Notes: generated from the sequence alone by a model not told the origin. Shown: positions 36,507 through 45,869, numbered from the stretch's first letter. The stretch: 64,000 bases of DNA from CAZJBS01 sp964544475 (GCA_964544475.1 CAZJBS010000016.1:1-64000), one strand, 5' to 3'. Numbers and translations are program-made.

Positions 36507-38332
36507 AGTTCATCCCCTATATCCTGATGTGGAGCGCGCTGTCACAGGCCTCGGCCCAGTCCGACACGACGGCCACACTGGTGCGGTCAATTAACTTCTA
36601 TGGCAACCAGCGTCTTTCGGCCGCCAAGCTGATCGGCGTTATCGCTTCCAAAGTCGGCGAACCATTGATCCATGACCTCGTGATCGCCGATACAAGAAAC
36701 GTCCTTGAACTGTACCGCCGGCAGAATCTCTGGCTGGCCGTTGTGGATTCGATTTCCATGGATTCATCAGGTTCGTCCGGTGTCGATCTGGTTTTCCACA
36801 TCACCGAAAATAGGGCGCTGATTCTGGAATCGATCGAACTGACCGGCATGTCGGCGATATCTTCCGCACGCTTGCAACGTGAACTGACCAATGCCAGTGG
36901 CCGTCCCTTTGACCCGGACCGGCTGTCGGACGACATCGAACAAATCCTGCGCCTTTACGAGAATAGCGGCTATCCCATGGCCCGTGTGGCCTGCGACAGC
37001 GTGGTCTTCCTCCCCCGCGATCACGAAACCCGGTTGCGTCTTCGGCTGCGGATCACTGAAAACCAGACGGTCACCGTGGGCCGTGTCGAATTCGCCGGAC
37101 TAACCCAGACACGTTCTTCCGTTCTCTTGCGCGAAATGCGAACGGCGTTGCCCTCTCCGTATAATCAATCGGCCATGGACGCAAGCGTGGACCGCCTCCG
37201 CCGTCTGCCCTTTATCGATCGCGTGGACGAACCCGAGTTGATGCGGCATGGTGATTCCAGTTACACGCTGCGACTGACTGTCGCCGAAGGACAACCCAAT
37301 ACGATTGATGGGATTGTCGGCTACGTGCCCGCCCGCCCCCGTACGGACGAGAAGGGATACTTCACCGGTCTCATGAATCTGTCCTTTCAGAATCTTTTTG
37401 GAACGGCCCGCCGTCTCGATGCCAAATGGCACAAGAAGGATCGGTATTCTCAGGAATTCCGTCTCGCCTATGCGGAGCCGTGGGTCATGGATTATCCGGT
37501 CAATCTCGGAGTCTCGATGCAGCAACTGGTGCAGGATACCATTTACGTTGATCGTGAATTGGCGTTGGACGGCAGCGTGTGGCTGGGCTCAACGTGGATG
37601 GGCCTTTTCGGTGTCAGAAACAAGACCATCGATCCGGCCGGATCAGCCAACGGTTTCCTGTACAATATTCCGTCGGCGTCGTTCCTGTCCGGCTATCTTG
37701 GCATGGCCTATGACATCCGTGACGACCGCATCAATCCCAGGCGTGGCGTTCTCTACCGGGTTTCGGTGGAATACGGCCGCAAGTCGGAATCCTACTTTGT
37801 CGAGGATCCGGCCGGCACGGACACGATTTCTTTCCGGGGAGTCCCCGTTCCGGTACGAGAAATTCATGATCGTGTGGCTACGCAAAAGTGGTTGATGGAT
37901 TTCGAATGGATGGCGGAATGGCGGCGCAATGTCGTGTTCTACAATCTCACCCATGCGGCATTCTACAAGACGCCTCAGACCGTTGTGCCTTACAGCGAGC
38001 AGTTCCGCTTTGGCGGCCTTCAAAGTGTCCGCGGTTACGTGGAAGATTTTTTCAATGGAACCCGCGTCGGGTGGAACAGGACCGAAGGCCGATGGTTGAC
38101 GGGACGGCGGTCACGTTTGTTCATCTTTTTTGACGTCGGTTATTATTACCGTAAGGACTATGCCGACGCCGGCCGAACGACAACCGTGCGTCGCGACGGA
38201 TGGCCGATGGGTTACGGGTTCGGTCTGAGATACCAGACGCGGTTGGGGCTTTTCGGACTCGATTACGGACTGGGCCGCGGCGATGCGTTCTCCAGTGGCA
38301 AAGTGCATTTCGGCATCACTTCGCAGTTCTGA
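36503..38332 (+). CDS. Omp85 family outer-membrane protein (BamA/TamA-like)
   Basis: The 609-residue protein has a short signal peptide (ILMWSALSQASAQ) and about three POTRA domains (residues 25-105, 106-190, 190-270; for example VRSINFYGNQRLSAAKL and ILESIELTGMSAISSARL). A C-terminal barrel then has GYVPARPRTDEKGYFTG, YSEQFRFGGLQSVRGY, with the Omp85 RGY motif, and a final Phe (FGITSQF). It is shorter than BamA, which usually has five POTRA domains, so TamA- or TpsB-like roles fit better. A large TamB is encoded at the far end of the window. Confidence 0.88.
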   Translation: MKFIPYILMWSALSQASAQSDTTATLVRSINFYGNQRLSAAKLIGVIASKVGEPLIHDLVIADTRNVLELYRRQNLWLAVVDSISMDSSGSSGVDLVFHITENRALILESIELTGMSAISSARLQRELTNASGRPFDPDRLSDDIEQILRLYENSGYPMARVACDSVVFLPRDHETRLRLRLRITENQTVTVGRVEFAGLTQTRSSVLLREMRTALPSPYNQSAMDASVDRLRRLPFIDRVDEPELMRHGDSSYTLRLTVAEGQPNTIDGIVGYVPARPRTDEKGYFTGLMNLSFQNLFGTARRLDAKWHKKDRYSQEFRLAYAEPWVMDYPVNLGVSMQQLVQDTIYVDRELALDGSVWLGSTWMGLFGVRNKTIDPAGSANGFLYNIPSASFLSGYLGMAYDIRDDRINPRRGVLYRVSVEYGRKSESYFVEDPAGTDTISFRGVPVPVREIHDRVATQKWLMDFEWMAEWRRNVVFYNLTHAAFYKTPQTVVPYSEQFRFGGLQSVRGYVEDFFNGTRVGWNRTEGRWLTGRRSRLFIFFDVGYYYRKDYADAGRTTTVRRDGWPMGYGFGLRYQTRLGLFGLDYGLGRGDAFSSGKVHFGITSQF

Positions 38333-38334
38333 AT

Positions 38335-39843
38335 ATGCGCACTCTTATTTTCATATCTCTGATCAGCCTGACCCGGCCGCTCGCCGCCATGCCGGACGTG
38401 GAGACCGACGCGGTCGTCGTACGAGGCGTCGAATTTATGTACAATCTCGATTTCGTACAAGCCGACAGCCGGTTCGATTCCGTCATCGCGCAACGGCCCC
38501 ATCACCCGCAGGGTTATTTTTTCAAAGGCGGTTCGATGTTCTACCAGATTATTTCAGGACATCGGGCGGGCCTGCCGGAGCAGAATTTCGTATCCTGGAA
38601 TGACCGGGCTCTGGAGGTGGCGGATGAATACGAAAGAGTCACCAATCACGCCGTTGAAGCGGATTTCTACCGCGGAGCGATTTACGGCAACCTGGGGCGC
38701 TACTACGCGGTTAATGGGGAATGGACCAAGGCGTTCTATTACACGCGCAAGGCGAAGAACCTGCACGAAGACGTCATTGAGAAAGACAGCGCTTATTTCG
38801 ATGCGTATCTCGGCCCGGGAGTCTACTACTATTACGCGGCCCAATTGCCGAGGGCCGTGGATATGCTCGCCAGTCTGTTGGGTTTGTCGGGCGATCGGGC
38901 CAGAGGTATTTCGATGCTGGAAAAGGCGTACCGCGGCGGACGTCTCGGACAACTCGAAGCGCAATTCATGCTGGCCGGTGTGTATATCGAAGAGGGCCGG
39001 TATGAAGACGCCGCGGCGCTGTATGAAAATTTGTGCCGGCGTTTTCCGAAAAACCCGTATCTTTCCAACCAACTCGGTCTCGCCAAATATCTGCTGGACG
39101 CCTTCGACGATTCGGAAACGCTGTTCGGATCGGCCTTAAAAACCACGTCCGGCTATCCGCGTGCGGAGATGTTCGCCGCGTATTACCTTGGCCGAATCCT
39201 CAAATTGCACAAACGGTTTGGTGAAGCGGAATCCATGTTCCGGACCGCCGTTTCCAAAGCGCAAGGCCAGGTGTTGTTCAGGAGTATCGATGGCTGGGTG
39301 CCGGCGGCCGCATGGTATCATGCCGGTGAATCCGCCGAACTCGACGGGAGGCGGGACAATGCCGTATCGCATTTCGAACGGTCCCGCGATGAACCATACG
39401 CAACACGGGCCATCATTCAGGCCGCAAAGAATCGATTGAAATACCCGATCTCACCGTTCGAAATGCGCGTGGTGCGTGCCAGGCACGATGTCATTCTTCA
39501 TTGGCCGGCAGACTCCATGGCGGCGCTGCTGCCGGAGGCTTTGGCCGACAGGAGCCTGCGGAAGTACCTTGCTCAGATCCGATTTTATCTCGGTCAAGCG
39601 GCCATGCATCAAAACAAATACGCGGCGGCTTCAGGGTATTTCCAGGAGGCGATGGATTCACCGGACAATGACCTGCCGTGGTTGATACCGCACGCCTGTT
39701 ACTACCTGGCCATGGCCGAGTACCGACTCGGACACAAAATCGTGGCGACCGTTTCATTGCAGAAAGCCCTGGAAAAAGACGATTATCAGGAAGAATGGCG
39801 CATACGTTATTTGTCGAAACAATTGTTGAAACAACTGGAGTGA
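38335..39843 (+). CDS. Secreted TPR-repeat protein
   Basis: The 502-residue protein has a signal peptide (LIFISLISLTRPLAAM) and helical repeats of TPR type, for example VRGVEFMYNLDFVQADSRFD, FYRGAIYGNLGRYYAVNGEW, AQFMLAGVYIEEGRYEDAAALYE and AEYRLGHKIVATVSLQKALE. TPRs bind other proteins; the partner is unknown. It starts 2 nt after the Omp85 stop and is the last gene of this operon, so a link with outer-membrane assembly is an attractive guess only. Confidence 0.85.
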   Translation: MRTLIFISLISLTRPLAAMPDVETDAVVVRGVEFMYNLDFVQADSRFDSVIAQRPHHPQGYFFKGGSMFYQIISGHRAGLPEQNFVSWNDRALEVADEYERVTNHAVEADFYRGAIYGNLGRYYAVNGEWTKAFYYTRKAKNLHEDVIEKDSAYFDAYLGPGVYYYYAAQLPRAVDMLASLLGLSGDRARGISMLEKAYRGGRLGQLEAQFMLAGVYIEEGRYEDAAALYENLCRRFPKNPYLSNQLGLAKYLLDAFDDSETLFGSALKTTSGYPRAEMFAAYYLGRILKLHKRFGEAESMFRTAVSKAQGQVLFRSIDGWVPAAAWYHAGESAELDGRRDNAVSHFERSRDEPYATRAIIQAAKNRLKYPISPFEMRVVRARHDVILHWPADSMAALLPEALADRSLRKYLAQIRFYLGQAAMHQNKYAAASGYFQEAMDSPDNDLPWLIPHACYYLAMAEYRLGHKIVATVSLQKALEKDDYQEEWRIRYLSKQLLKQLE

Positions 39844-39873
39844 CAAGCGCGATCCGGCGGCCTGTCCGACGAT

Positions 39874-41298
39874 TCACGGCTCCCCGACAAACGTCCTTCC
39901 GTCAATACCCTCCGGAATCGATTTCCCAAGGCAACTCAGTATGGACGGAAACACATCCACACTTCGAACCCTGGAACGCGCCATCGGCAGACTGATGCCG
40001 AACGGCGTCATCATATGATCGCGTCGCAAGGATCCGTGGGACGACTTGTGCTCCGGACTTTCCCATTTCTTGCGCAGGTCGTGCCCCGGTTCGGCGGACA
40101 GCAACAGGTCCCCACATCGCCGCGAGCGGAAAATTTGCACGATCTGAACCAGGCCGTCCGGGTATTCGGATCCCCATGTGGCATCCAGCGCTTCTTCGAA
40201 ACTCATTTTCTCCGGCAACCGGCCCAACCCGAGCGGATCACCGGACAATCCTTGGTATTCGATCAGGCCGGCGGCTTCGCGAACTCTGGCCGTACCCTGC
40301 CGGCTGTCCACATGAATCCACCCATGGTCCATTCTCGATAACGCCAGATCGACCGATGGATGTTTGACAAACGTATCGAGCAAGCCCGGCCGGATCCGCA
40401 ACACGTCTTCGCGCCGGCATGGTCGGCGCCAGTCTCCGTTTTTGAAATAAATGTGAATCATGCCATTTCCGGACGCGTGGGCCGACGCCTCCGGGTTTTT
40501 CCGCCACACGTTCGTGTAATACAATGTTTTGATGCCGAGTTCCTCCTCCATATAGACCGGCACGTCAAAGTGGGTATGGGTCGGCGACAGACCATGATCG
40601 CTGCACAGGGCCAGGACCGTTTCTTCATATCGTCCGTTTTGACGAAGTCTCCCGGCCACTCTTCCCACGGCTTCATCCACTTTCTCATACGCCGCCATGG
40701 TTCGTTCGTGGCGTGGGTGCGTGTTGTGGCTGATACCGTCGATGCCCGGCAAGGCCAGAAAATAGAAAGGCGAAGGCTTGTCGAGCGCATGGAGCAACAG
40801 CCGTATGCCGGATTCGTCGAGCGGTTCGTATCGCCCGGTCGCGTGGGCCCGGCTGATCATCCAGGCTTTCCGCCATGCGCCGCGGTTGCGGCCTCTTGCA
40901 ATACCCTTCGTGATCGGGCCAAAAACATTGATGGCGTTTCCGGCCAACTCAAAGATGGTCCGGACGTCCGGCCGGATATCACGATTCATGAAAACAGATT
41001 CCTGCCCGCAATAACTCCGGAATCGATGCGGATGCCAGAAGTATTTTTCGGCAAAGGCCCGCTTGTCAAACCAGCGGATGCCGGGCACATCGGCCGTACC
41101 TGGAAAACACCCCGTGAGGAACGGCAGGTAGGCCGGTCCCGTCGTCGAAGTAAATACGGTCGTCATTCGTGAATACGAGCCGCGGTCCGTTATGTGTTCC
41201 CGGATATTCGGAAGTCGACCGGATTCCAGAAGTTGCTCCAATACATCGTAGCGAGCGCCATCGGCGAGAATCAGGATGAAGGATCGGAAAGAAGTCAT
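39874..41298 (-). CDS. Alkaline-phosphatase superfamily phosphodiesterase/pyrophosphatase
   Basis: The 474-residue protein belongs to the type I phosphodiesterase/nucleotide pyrophosphatase group. Metal-binding and catalytic parts seen are ILADGARYD (Asp), TSTTGPAYLPFLTG (nucleophile Thr), LPGIDGISHNTHP (Asp and His), LCSDHGLSPT (Asp-His) and SSHGSLRRDHMM (His). No signal peptide is apparent, so it may act in the cytoplasm. Substrate unknown; relatives cleave nucleotides, phospholipid headgroups or phosphonates. It converges on the TPR gene. Confidence 0.88.
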   Translation of the reverse strand: MTSFRSFILILADGARYDVLEQLLESGRLPNIREHITDRGSYSRMTTVFTSTTGPAYLPFLTGCFPGTADVPGIRWFDKRAFAEKYFWHPHRFRSYCGQESVFMNRDIRPDVRTIFELAGNAINVFGPITKGIARGRNRGAWRKAWMISRAHATGRYEPLDESGIRLLLHALDKPSPFYFLALPGIDGISHNTHPRHERTMAAYEKVDEAVGRVAGRLRQNGRYEETVLALCSDHGLSPTHTHFDVPVYMEEELGIKTLYYTNVWRKNPEASAHASGNGMIHIYFKNGDWRRPCRREDVLRIRPGLLDTFVKHPSVDLALSRMDHGWIHVDSRQGTARVREAAGLIEYQGLSGDPLGLGRLPEKMSFEEALDATWGSEYPDGLVQIVQIFRSRRCGDLLLSAEPGHDLRKKWESPEHKSSHGSLRRDHMMTPFGISLPMARSRVRSVDVFPSILSCLGKSIPEGIDGRTFVGEP

Positions 41299-41685
41299 AC
41301 GAAGTTACGTCGCGTTCGTTAGAAAAAGTAATCCAGCCATCGCGGGCCGTTTTTCATGCCGGCGGAAAGATAGAGATTACCGGAGAAACGAACAACATCA
41401 ATAAGCACGTCATCACCGGCTGTTTTGCACGTTCCATTACCGGCCCATCATGAGACACCCGCCAGATATTGAAACAACCCCAGGCTATCTGAAACGATCA
41501 GTTCATCCGGTCTATACTGGTATTAAATATTAATAATTAATGACTTAACTCAAAATATTCGAATTGGCATGGAGTTTGACATTATTAGGATGCGAAAGTA
41601 AACAAACAACTAAACAATGTATGAAATGCAGCCCGTTTACAACGTCATGTTGCACGAAACCAAACAAACGCTCACTGAGGCCACA
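41299..41685. other. Intergenic region upstream of two small genes
   Basis: About 390 nt without a supported gene. It includes an AT-rich patch (41519-41565) and the promoter candidate at 41576-41604. An in-frame extension of the 61-aa gene to 41617 is open, but a better ribosome site lies before 41686. Nothing else was recognised. Confidence 0.5.
41576..41604 (+). promoter_or_regulatory. Promoter candidate for the two small genes
   Basis: TTGACA (41576-41581), 17 nt, TAAACA (41599-41604). The -10 is weak. Confidence 0.4.
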
Positions 41686-41871
41686 ATGAAAAGCCGCTTC
41701 CTCCTCCGACTGATCGGACTCCTGCTGATGGTCGTTGATATCGCGGCCATTACCTACGTCTACTATGTGCCGAGTGTTTTGACCGGCTCCCTCGGTGTGA
41801 TGTTCCCGGTGGGGCTCTTCATCATACTGCTGATGGCCTTCTATTTTCTCATCATGAGTACCAAACACTAG
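41686..41871 (+). CDS. Small membrane protein (61 aa), hypothetical
   Basis: MKSRFLLRLIGLLLMVVDIA opens a protein with two membrane helices (about residues 5-28 and 35-56) and a tiny tail (STKH). GAGG lies 7 nt before the ATG. An in-frame ATG at 41617 would add 23 residues. The next gene starts 2 nt after the stop, so both are probably expressed together. No family recognised. Confidence 0.6.
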   Translation: MKSRFLLRLIGLLLMVVDIAAITYVYYVPSVLTGSLGVMFPVGLFIILLMAFYFLIMSTKH

Positions 41872-41873
41872 CC

Positions 41874-42083
41874 ATGAAAACAACAACCGCCCTGCATCGT
41901 GTGGTTTACGTCGTCGAGACAGCGGATTCAAGAAAGGTTGGAGAAGCGCGGTTCAAGTTGTCCTCGATGAATTACGGTTACGGTAAAAAGGACAACTTCC
42001 ATTACTGGAGCGTTCCTTGCGAATCGGGCGATGTCAGTTTCAAGGTCCTGTCGGCCATTTTCGACCGTGTGCAGCGCGTCTGA
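41874..42083 (+). CDS. Small protein (69 aa), hypothetical
   Basis: A soluble, basic protein with mixed strand and helix character (VVYVVETADSRKVGEARFKL, NFHYWSVPCESGDVSFKVL) and one cysteine. No motif recognised. It starts 2 nt after the 61-aa membrane protein and ends 80 nt before the receptor gene, which has its own promoter candidate. The tight pairing with a membrane protein suggests a small two-component unit of unknown purpose. Confidence 0.6.
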   Translation: MKTTTALHRVVYVVETADSRKVGEARFKLSSMNYGYGKKDNFHYWSVPCESGDVSFKVLSAIFDRVQRV

Positions 42084-42096
42084 GAGGGTATTTTTC

Positions 42097-42125
42097 TTGC
42101 ATAAGCTGTCTGAATTCTGTACAAT
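42097..42125 (+). promoter_or_regulatory. Promoter candidate for the receptor gene
   Basis: TTGCAT (42097-42102), 17 nt, TACAAT (42120-42125), 38 nt before the ATG at 42164. Confidence 0.6.
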
Positions 42126-42163
42126 CTTTGAGGAATTAACGCCGGACCGAGACCCAAAGATAC

Positions 42164-44014
42164 ATGTTTTCAGTACACGCCTCTCCGGATACCCATCCTG
42201 ACTGGTTTGCCGGTCTTTTCAGCAAGTTCCAAGCCCGATACCTGAGTTTCGTTCCGATGTTCATACGCCTCGGTCAGGTAACCGCGTTTGGCCTGGCGGC
42301 GCTGCTGGCAGGATTATGCGACGTGGAAGCGCGCCGTCACGATATTCTCCTGACCGTGGCTTTCAGCGGATTTCTTCTCGTCCAGCCCATCCATTACCTC
42401 CTGCACAAGAAGTGGCTGTCTTTCGTACATCCGGTCATGGAGGACATCCTGATGGAACGTCCGAAAGTGGAGAATGAAAGCAAGGCCATTCTGCAATTGT
42501 TGCATTATCCGTTGTTATCGGCACGATGGAATGCTGTTCTGACCGTGCTTTTCATTCTAACGCCGGGCTGGATAGTCTTGCTGGCCCGCGAGACGCCGAT
42601 GTCGATTGATCATGGCCTGAGCCTGCAGGTGATCATCGTGCTGTCGTTTCTGTATGTGGCTGTGTGGGATTTGCTGCTGACCGAACGTATGGTTGTGCCG
42701 GTGCTGCGATTCTTGAGTTCCAGACCGGGTCTTGGGCAATTGCCGAACTTTCCTACGATGAAAATCGGATTCAAGGTAACGACCATCATGGGTCTTTTGG
42801 CGGTCGTCCTGATCCTGGCGTTCGCCGTGTGGACCTACTCGGGGGTTGGGACTGAATTGGCCCGGCTGCCAGGAAGAATTTCTTCGATCCACCTGCAGAG
42901 TATCTTGAACCATCTGCTGGCCGGTTTTTTTACGCTGGCCCTGGTATTGGCGGTTTTGATAGCCGGCCCGCTGTGGTATCTCGCCAAATCGCTCAACGTC
43001 CGCGTCGGCCACCTGCTGTCCCGCGTCACCAATCTTCACGAGGCGGAGAGTTTTGAGTCCCATCACGACGGCCTTCTGCCCGATGAACTGGGCCAACTCA
43101 ATTTCCGCCTTCGCAATGCGATGTCCCGGATTCATGACAAGATCAACTATCTCCAGAAGACAGGCAACGATCTCTTCCTGACGACCAAGGTCATTTCGGA
43201 CATTGCCTCGGTCCAGAATTCATCGCTGGTTCGCCAATCCACCTCGGTCACACAGACCTCATCCACGCTTGAGGAAATGGCCGTGTCCTCCGGCCAGATT
43301 GCCGAAAACGCCAATTCGGTGGTGTCGCTGGCCGAGGACACCGAAAAGCACGCCGAGCGCGGTCTTGATATGATGGCCGACACGGTCGCCCGCATTGGCC
43401 AGGTGCGTGAGCACAGCCAGTTGAGTGTATCGGAAATCATCACGTTAAGCGAGCAGATTCAGGAAATTGAACAGGTGCTGAATCTGATCAACTCGATAGC
43501 CACGGAGACGAATCTGATTGCCTTTAATGCCGCCATCGAAGCGAGCGCGGCCGGCGAATCGGGGCGCCGGTTCAAAGTCGTGGCCAGCGAAGTGAGAGAC
43601 CTGTCGGATCGGGTCACGCGCTCCATCGACACCGTGCAGAATGTCATCAAACGGATTCAGGATGCCACCTCCGATCTGGTCATTCTGGCGCAGGGCAATT
43701 CCGAAATGATCGAAGAAGGCGTCAACCGTTCGCAGAACACGTACGTATCCTTGAAGGAAATTCTTGAATGGGCCCGTCGTTCGGCGGAAGCCGCCAAGCA
43801 GATTTATGTCGCCATCCAGCAACAGCGGGTCGCCAACAAACAGATCGCCATTTCTTTTTCAGAAATCTCCAACGAAATCCGGGAGTTGGCCATGACGGCG
43901 GAAAGTTATGGCCAGCACGTTCAGAACTTGAAACGTTTTGCCGGCAACATCGATGCCGTGACGCAGTTCTTCAAACCTTCCCATCCCAATATTCATGAGC
44001 CGAAAGATAGGTGA
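42164..44014 (+). CDS. Methyl-accepting chemotaxis-type receptor with six-helix membrane domain
   Basis: The 616-residue protein has about six membrane helices (near residues 38-55, 60-82, 125-145, 150-172, 203-226 and 248-272) with only short loops, so no periplasmic ligand domain is visible. A HAMP-like linker (about 272-325) and a long coiled-coil signalling domain follow. The hairpin tip reads LINSIATETNLIAFNAAIEASAAGE, the CheA/CheW contact of chemoreceptors. No C-terminal pentapeptide for CheR/CheB docking is seen. The signal may come from within the membrane. No che or flagellar genes are in the window. The gene overlaps murE by 20 nt. Confidence 0.9.
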   Translation: MFSVHASPDTHPDWFAGLFSKFQARYLSFVPMFIRLGQVTAFGLAALLAGLCDVEARRHDILLTVAFSGFLLVQPIHYLLHKKWLSFVHPVMEDILMERPKVENESKAILQLLHYPLLSARWNAVLTVLFILTPGWIVLLARETPMSIDHGLSLQVIIVLSFLYVAVWDLLLTERMVVPVLRFLSSRPGLGQLPNFPTMKIGFKVTTIMGLLAVVLILAFAVWTYSGVGTELARLPGRISSIHLQSILNHLLAGFFTLALVLAVLIAGPLWYLAKSLNVRVGHLLSRVTNLHEAESFESHHDGLLPDELGQLNFRLRNAMSRIHDKINYLQKTGNDLFLTTKVISDIASVQNSSLVRQSTSVTQTSSTLEEMAVSSGQIAENANSVVSLAEDTEKHAERGLDMMADTVARIGQVREHSQLSVSEIITLSEQIQEIEQVLNLINSIATETNLIAFNAAIEASAAGESGRRFKVVASEVRDLSDRVTRSIDTVQNVIKRIQDATSDLVILAQGNSEMIEEGVNRSQNTYVSLKEILEWARRSAEAAKQIYVAIQQQRVANKQIAISFSEISNEIRELAMTAESYGQHVQNLKRFAGNIDAVTQFFKPSHPNIHEPKDR

Positions 44015-45500
44015 TTTTCCGGATGCCGGCGGTTTGATCGACAGCCGGGCAGGAAATCCTCTGGCCGTCGTTTCGGATATCACATCCGACTCACGTGAGG
44101 TGGCTTCCGGATGGATATTCTTTGCCTTGCGTGGCGAACAGACGGACGGGAACCGCTTTCTGGCGGATGCCTTGCAGCGGGGCGCCACGTGCGTCGTGCA
44201 TGAGAGCCCTCTCGCCGGCGATCTCGAGATGGCGTACCCCGGCGCCTGCTTCCTCCAGACTTCACGCATTCACGCCCTGATGGCGTCCATGTCGGCATGG
44301 CTGTTTGACACCGAATCCTGTCCGTTGGTCACGATCGGCATCACCGGAACCAATGGGAAAACCACCGTCGCGGCACTGATCAATCATGGACTTCGACAGG
44401 CGGGTTTCAAGACGATCTTCATCGGAACCACCGGACAGGAAGTGGCCGGGCGTTATTACGCGACGGACTACACGACGCCGCCTTCCTATGTGATCCACCG
44501 GCTCATGGGGGAAGGCTTACGGGCGGGCGCCACACACCTGATCATGGAAGTTTCCTCCCACGCCATCAAACTCAAAAGAGTGTGGGGCCTGCTGTTTGAT
44601 GCCGTCGTTTTCACCAACCTCACGCATGAACACAAGGAAATCCATCCGGACATGGAGGATTATTTTCGAACGAAGGCAGCGCTTTTCGACATGCTCAAGC
44701 CGGACGGTTGCGGCCTCGTCAACGCCGACGACCCCTACGGGGCGCGTCTGCTGTCCGAACGGCGACGCGCGGGGATCCTGTTGGATTTTGGCAAGCACGC
44801 TGTTCATGTTCGATTGAAATCCTCGCGGATTCAGTACCCGACGGGATCCCAACAGTTGGAACTCGGTATTGGCGGTGAGGATGTGTGGATTGAGTCCCGC
44901 CTGCCCGGGGAATACAACGCTTACAATGTGGCCGCGGCCGCCGGCGTCCTCGTTGCGCTGGGATGGCACGGCCCTGATCTGGCCAAAGTGTGGACTGGTT
45001 TTCCCGGCATTGAGGGCCGTTTCAACCGTTACCGCGTGGGCGCTTTTGAAGCGGTTATCGACTTTGCGCACACGCCGGATGGATTGTCCAAGGTGTTGGA
45101 TGCGGCGCGGGCCATCGTCCCCGTCACGTCACGACTCATCGTGGTTTTCGGATGCCCGGGAAGCCGCGATCCTTCCAAACGCCCCCTGATGGGCGCCATC
45201 GCTTCCGGGAAGGCGGATTGGGTGGTCGTCACCTCGGATGACATCCACTACGAAGAGCCGGAGGCCATCGTGGCAAACATCGTGAATGGGATTGAAAAGG
45301 ACAATTATGAAGTTGTGCTGGATCGAAGGGAGGCCATACGGGCGGCATTATCAAAAGCCGGAAACGGTGACGCCGTCATCCTGGCCGGCCGGGGTCACGA
45401 GAAATATCAGTATGTCAGAGACCGGAAGGTCCCGTTTGAAGATGTCAGGGTTCTGATCGAGGAAGCGGAAAAATTGGGACTGTCGGTCATCCGCCAGTAG
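43995..45500 (+). CDS. MurE-like Mur ligase without the DNPR motif
   Basis: Mur ligases add an amino acid to a UDP-MurNAc peptide with ATP. The 501-residue protein has the MurE order: SDSREVASG near residue 30, P-loop ITGTNGKTTVAALI, TTPPSYVIHRLM, MEVSSHAIKLKRVWGL, FAHTPDGLSKVL and FGCPGSRDPSKRPLMG. Where meso-diaminopimelate MurE enzymes have DNPR, this protein has TSDDIHYEEP, so the amino acid it adds cannot be predicted. It could be a second MurE or a related ligase. It overlaps the receptor gene by 20 nt and is far from any dcw cluster genes in this window. Confidence 0.87.
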   Translation: MSRKIGDFPDAGGLIDSRAGNPLAVVSDITSDSREVASGWIFFALRGEQTDGNRFLADALQRGATCVVHESPLAGDLEMAYPGACFLQTSRIHALMASMSAWLFDTESCPLVTIGITGTNGKTTVAALINHGLRQAGFKTIFIGTTGQEVAGRYYATDYTTPPSYVIHRLMGEGLRAGATHLIMEVSSHAIKLKRVWGLLFDAVVFTNLTHEHKEIHPDMEDYFRTKAALFDMLKPDGCGLVNADDPYGARLLSERRRAGILLDFGKHAVHVRLKSSRIQYPTGSQQLELGIGGEDVWIESRLPGEYNAYNVAAAAGVLVALGWHGPDLAKVWTGFPGIEGRFNRYRVGAFEAVIDFAHTPDGLSKVLDAARAIVPVTSRLIVVFGCPGSRDPSKRPLMGAIASGKADWVVVTSDDIHYEEPEAIVANIVNGIEKDNYEVVLDRREAIRAALSKAGNGDAVILAGRGHEKYQYVRDRKVPFEDVRVLIEEAEKLGLSVIRQ

Positions 45501-45503
45501 GTC

Positions 45504-45758
45504 TCAGGCCATGGCGTTGATGCGCCTGGCGAGGCTGGCCTTGCGATTGGCCGACGTGTTTTTGTGCAGAATACCTTTGATAACCATCTTGTCGAGCAGG
45601 CTGGTCAGTTTTTTGAAATGCTCGCTCGCTTCGGCTTTGGTCTTGGCACCCGTGACGGATTTGGTGGTTTCCTTCAGCAGGCTTTTGTAATGACGGTTCT
45701 TGTCATTGTCGCGCTCATTGCGCCGGACACGCTCTTCCGCCGACTTGTGATTGGGCAT
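45504..45758 (-). CDS. rpsT: 30S ribosomal protein S20
   Basis: An 84-residue helical protein of the 30S body that binds 16S rRNA. It starts MPNHKSAEERVRRNERD and has the conserved end LHKNTSANRKASLARRINAM. AGGAG precedes the ATG. It is transcribed alone from the strong promoter at 45808-45836 and converges on murE, with only 3 nt between the two stops. Confidence 0.97.
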   Translation of the reverse strand: MPNHKSAEERVRRNERDNDKNRHYKSLLKETTKSVTGAKTKAEASEHFKKLTSLLDKMVIKGILHKNTSANRKASLARRINAMA

Positions 45759-45807
45759 TCCTGAAACTCCTGTTCTTAATAAGACTTACGTTCCTTTACG
45801 GGCGGGC

Positions 45808-45836
45808 AATATATAGAACAATAATAGTCTTGTCAA
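45808..45836 (-). promoter_or_regulatory. Promoter of rpsT
   Basis: Minus strand TTGACA (45831-45836), 17 nt, TATATT (45808-45813), about 50 nt before the start codon. It is nearly identical in layout to the str operon promoter. Confidence 0.8.
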
Positions 45837-45869
45837 ACAAAAAATATAGTAGTAAAGTTGACAAAGCAA

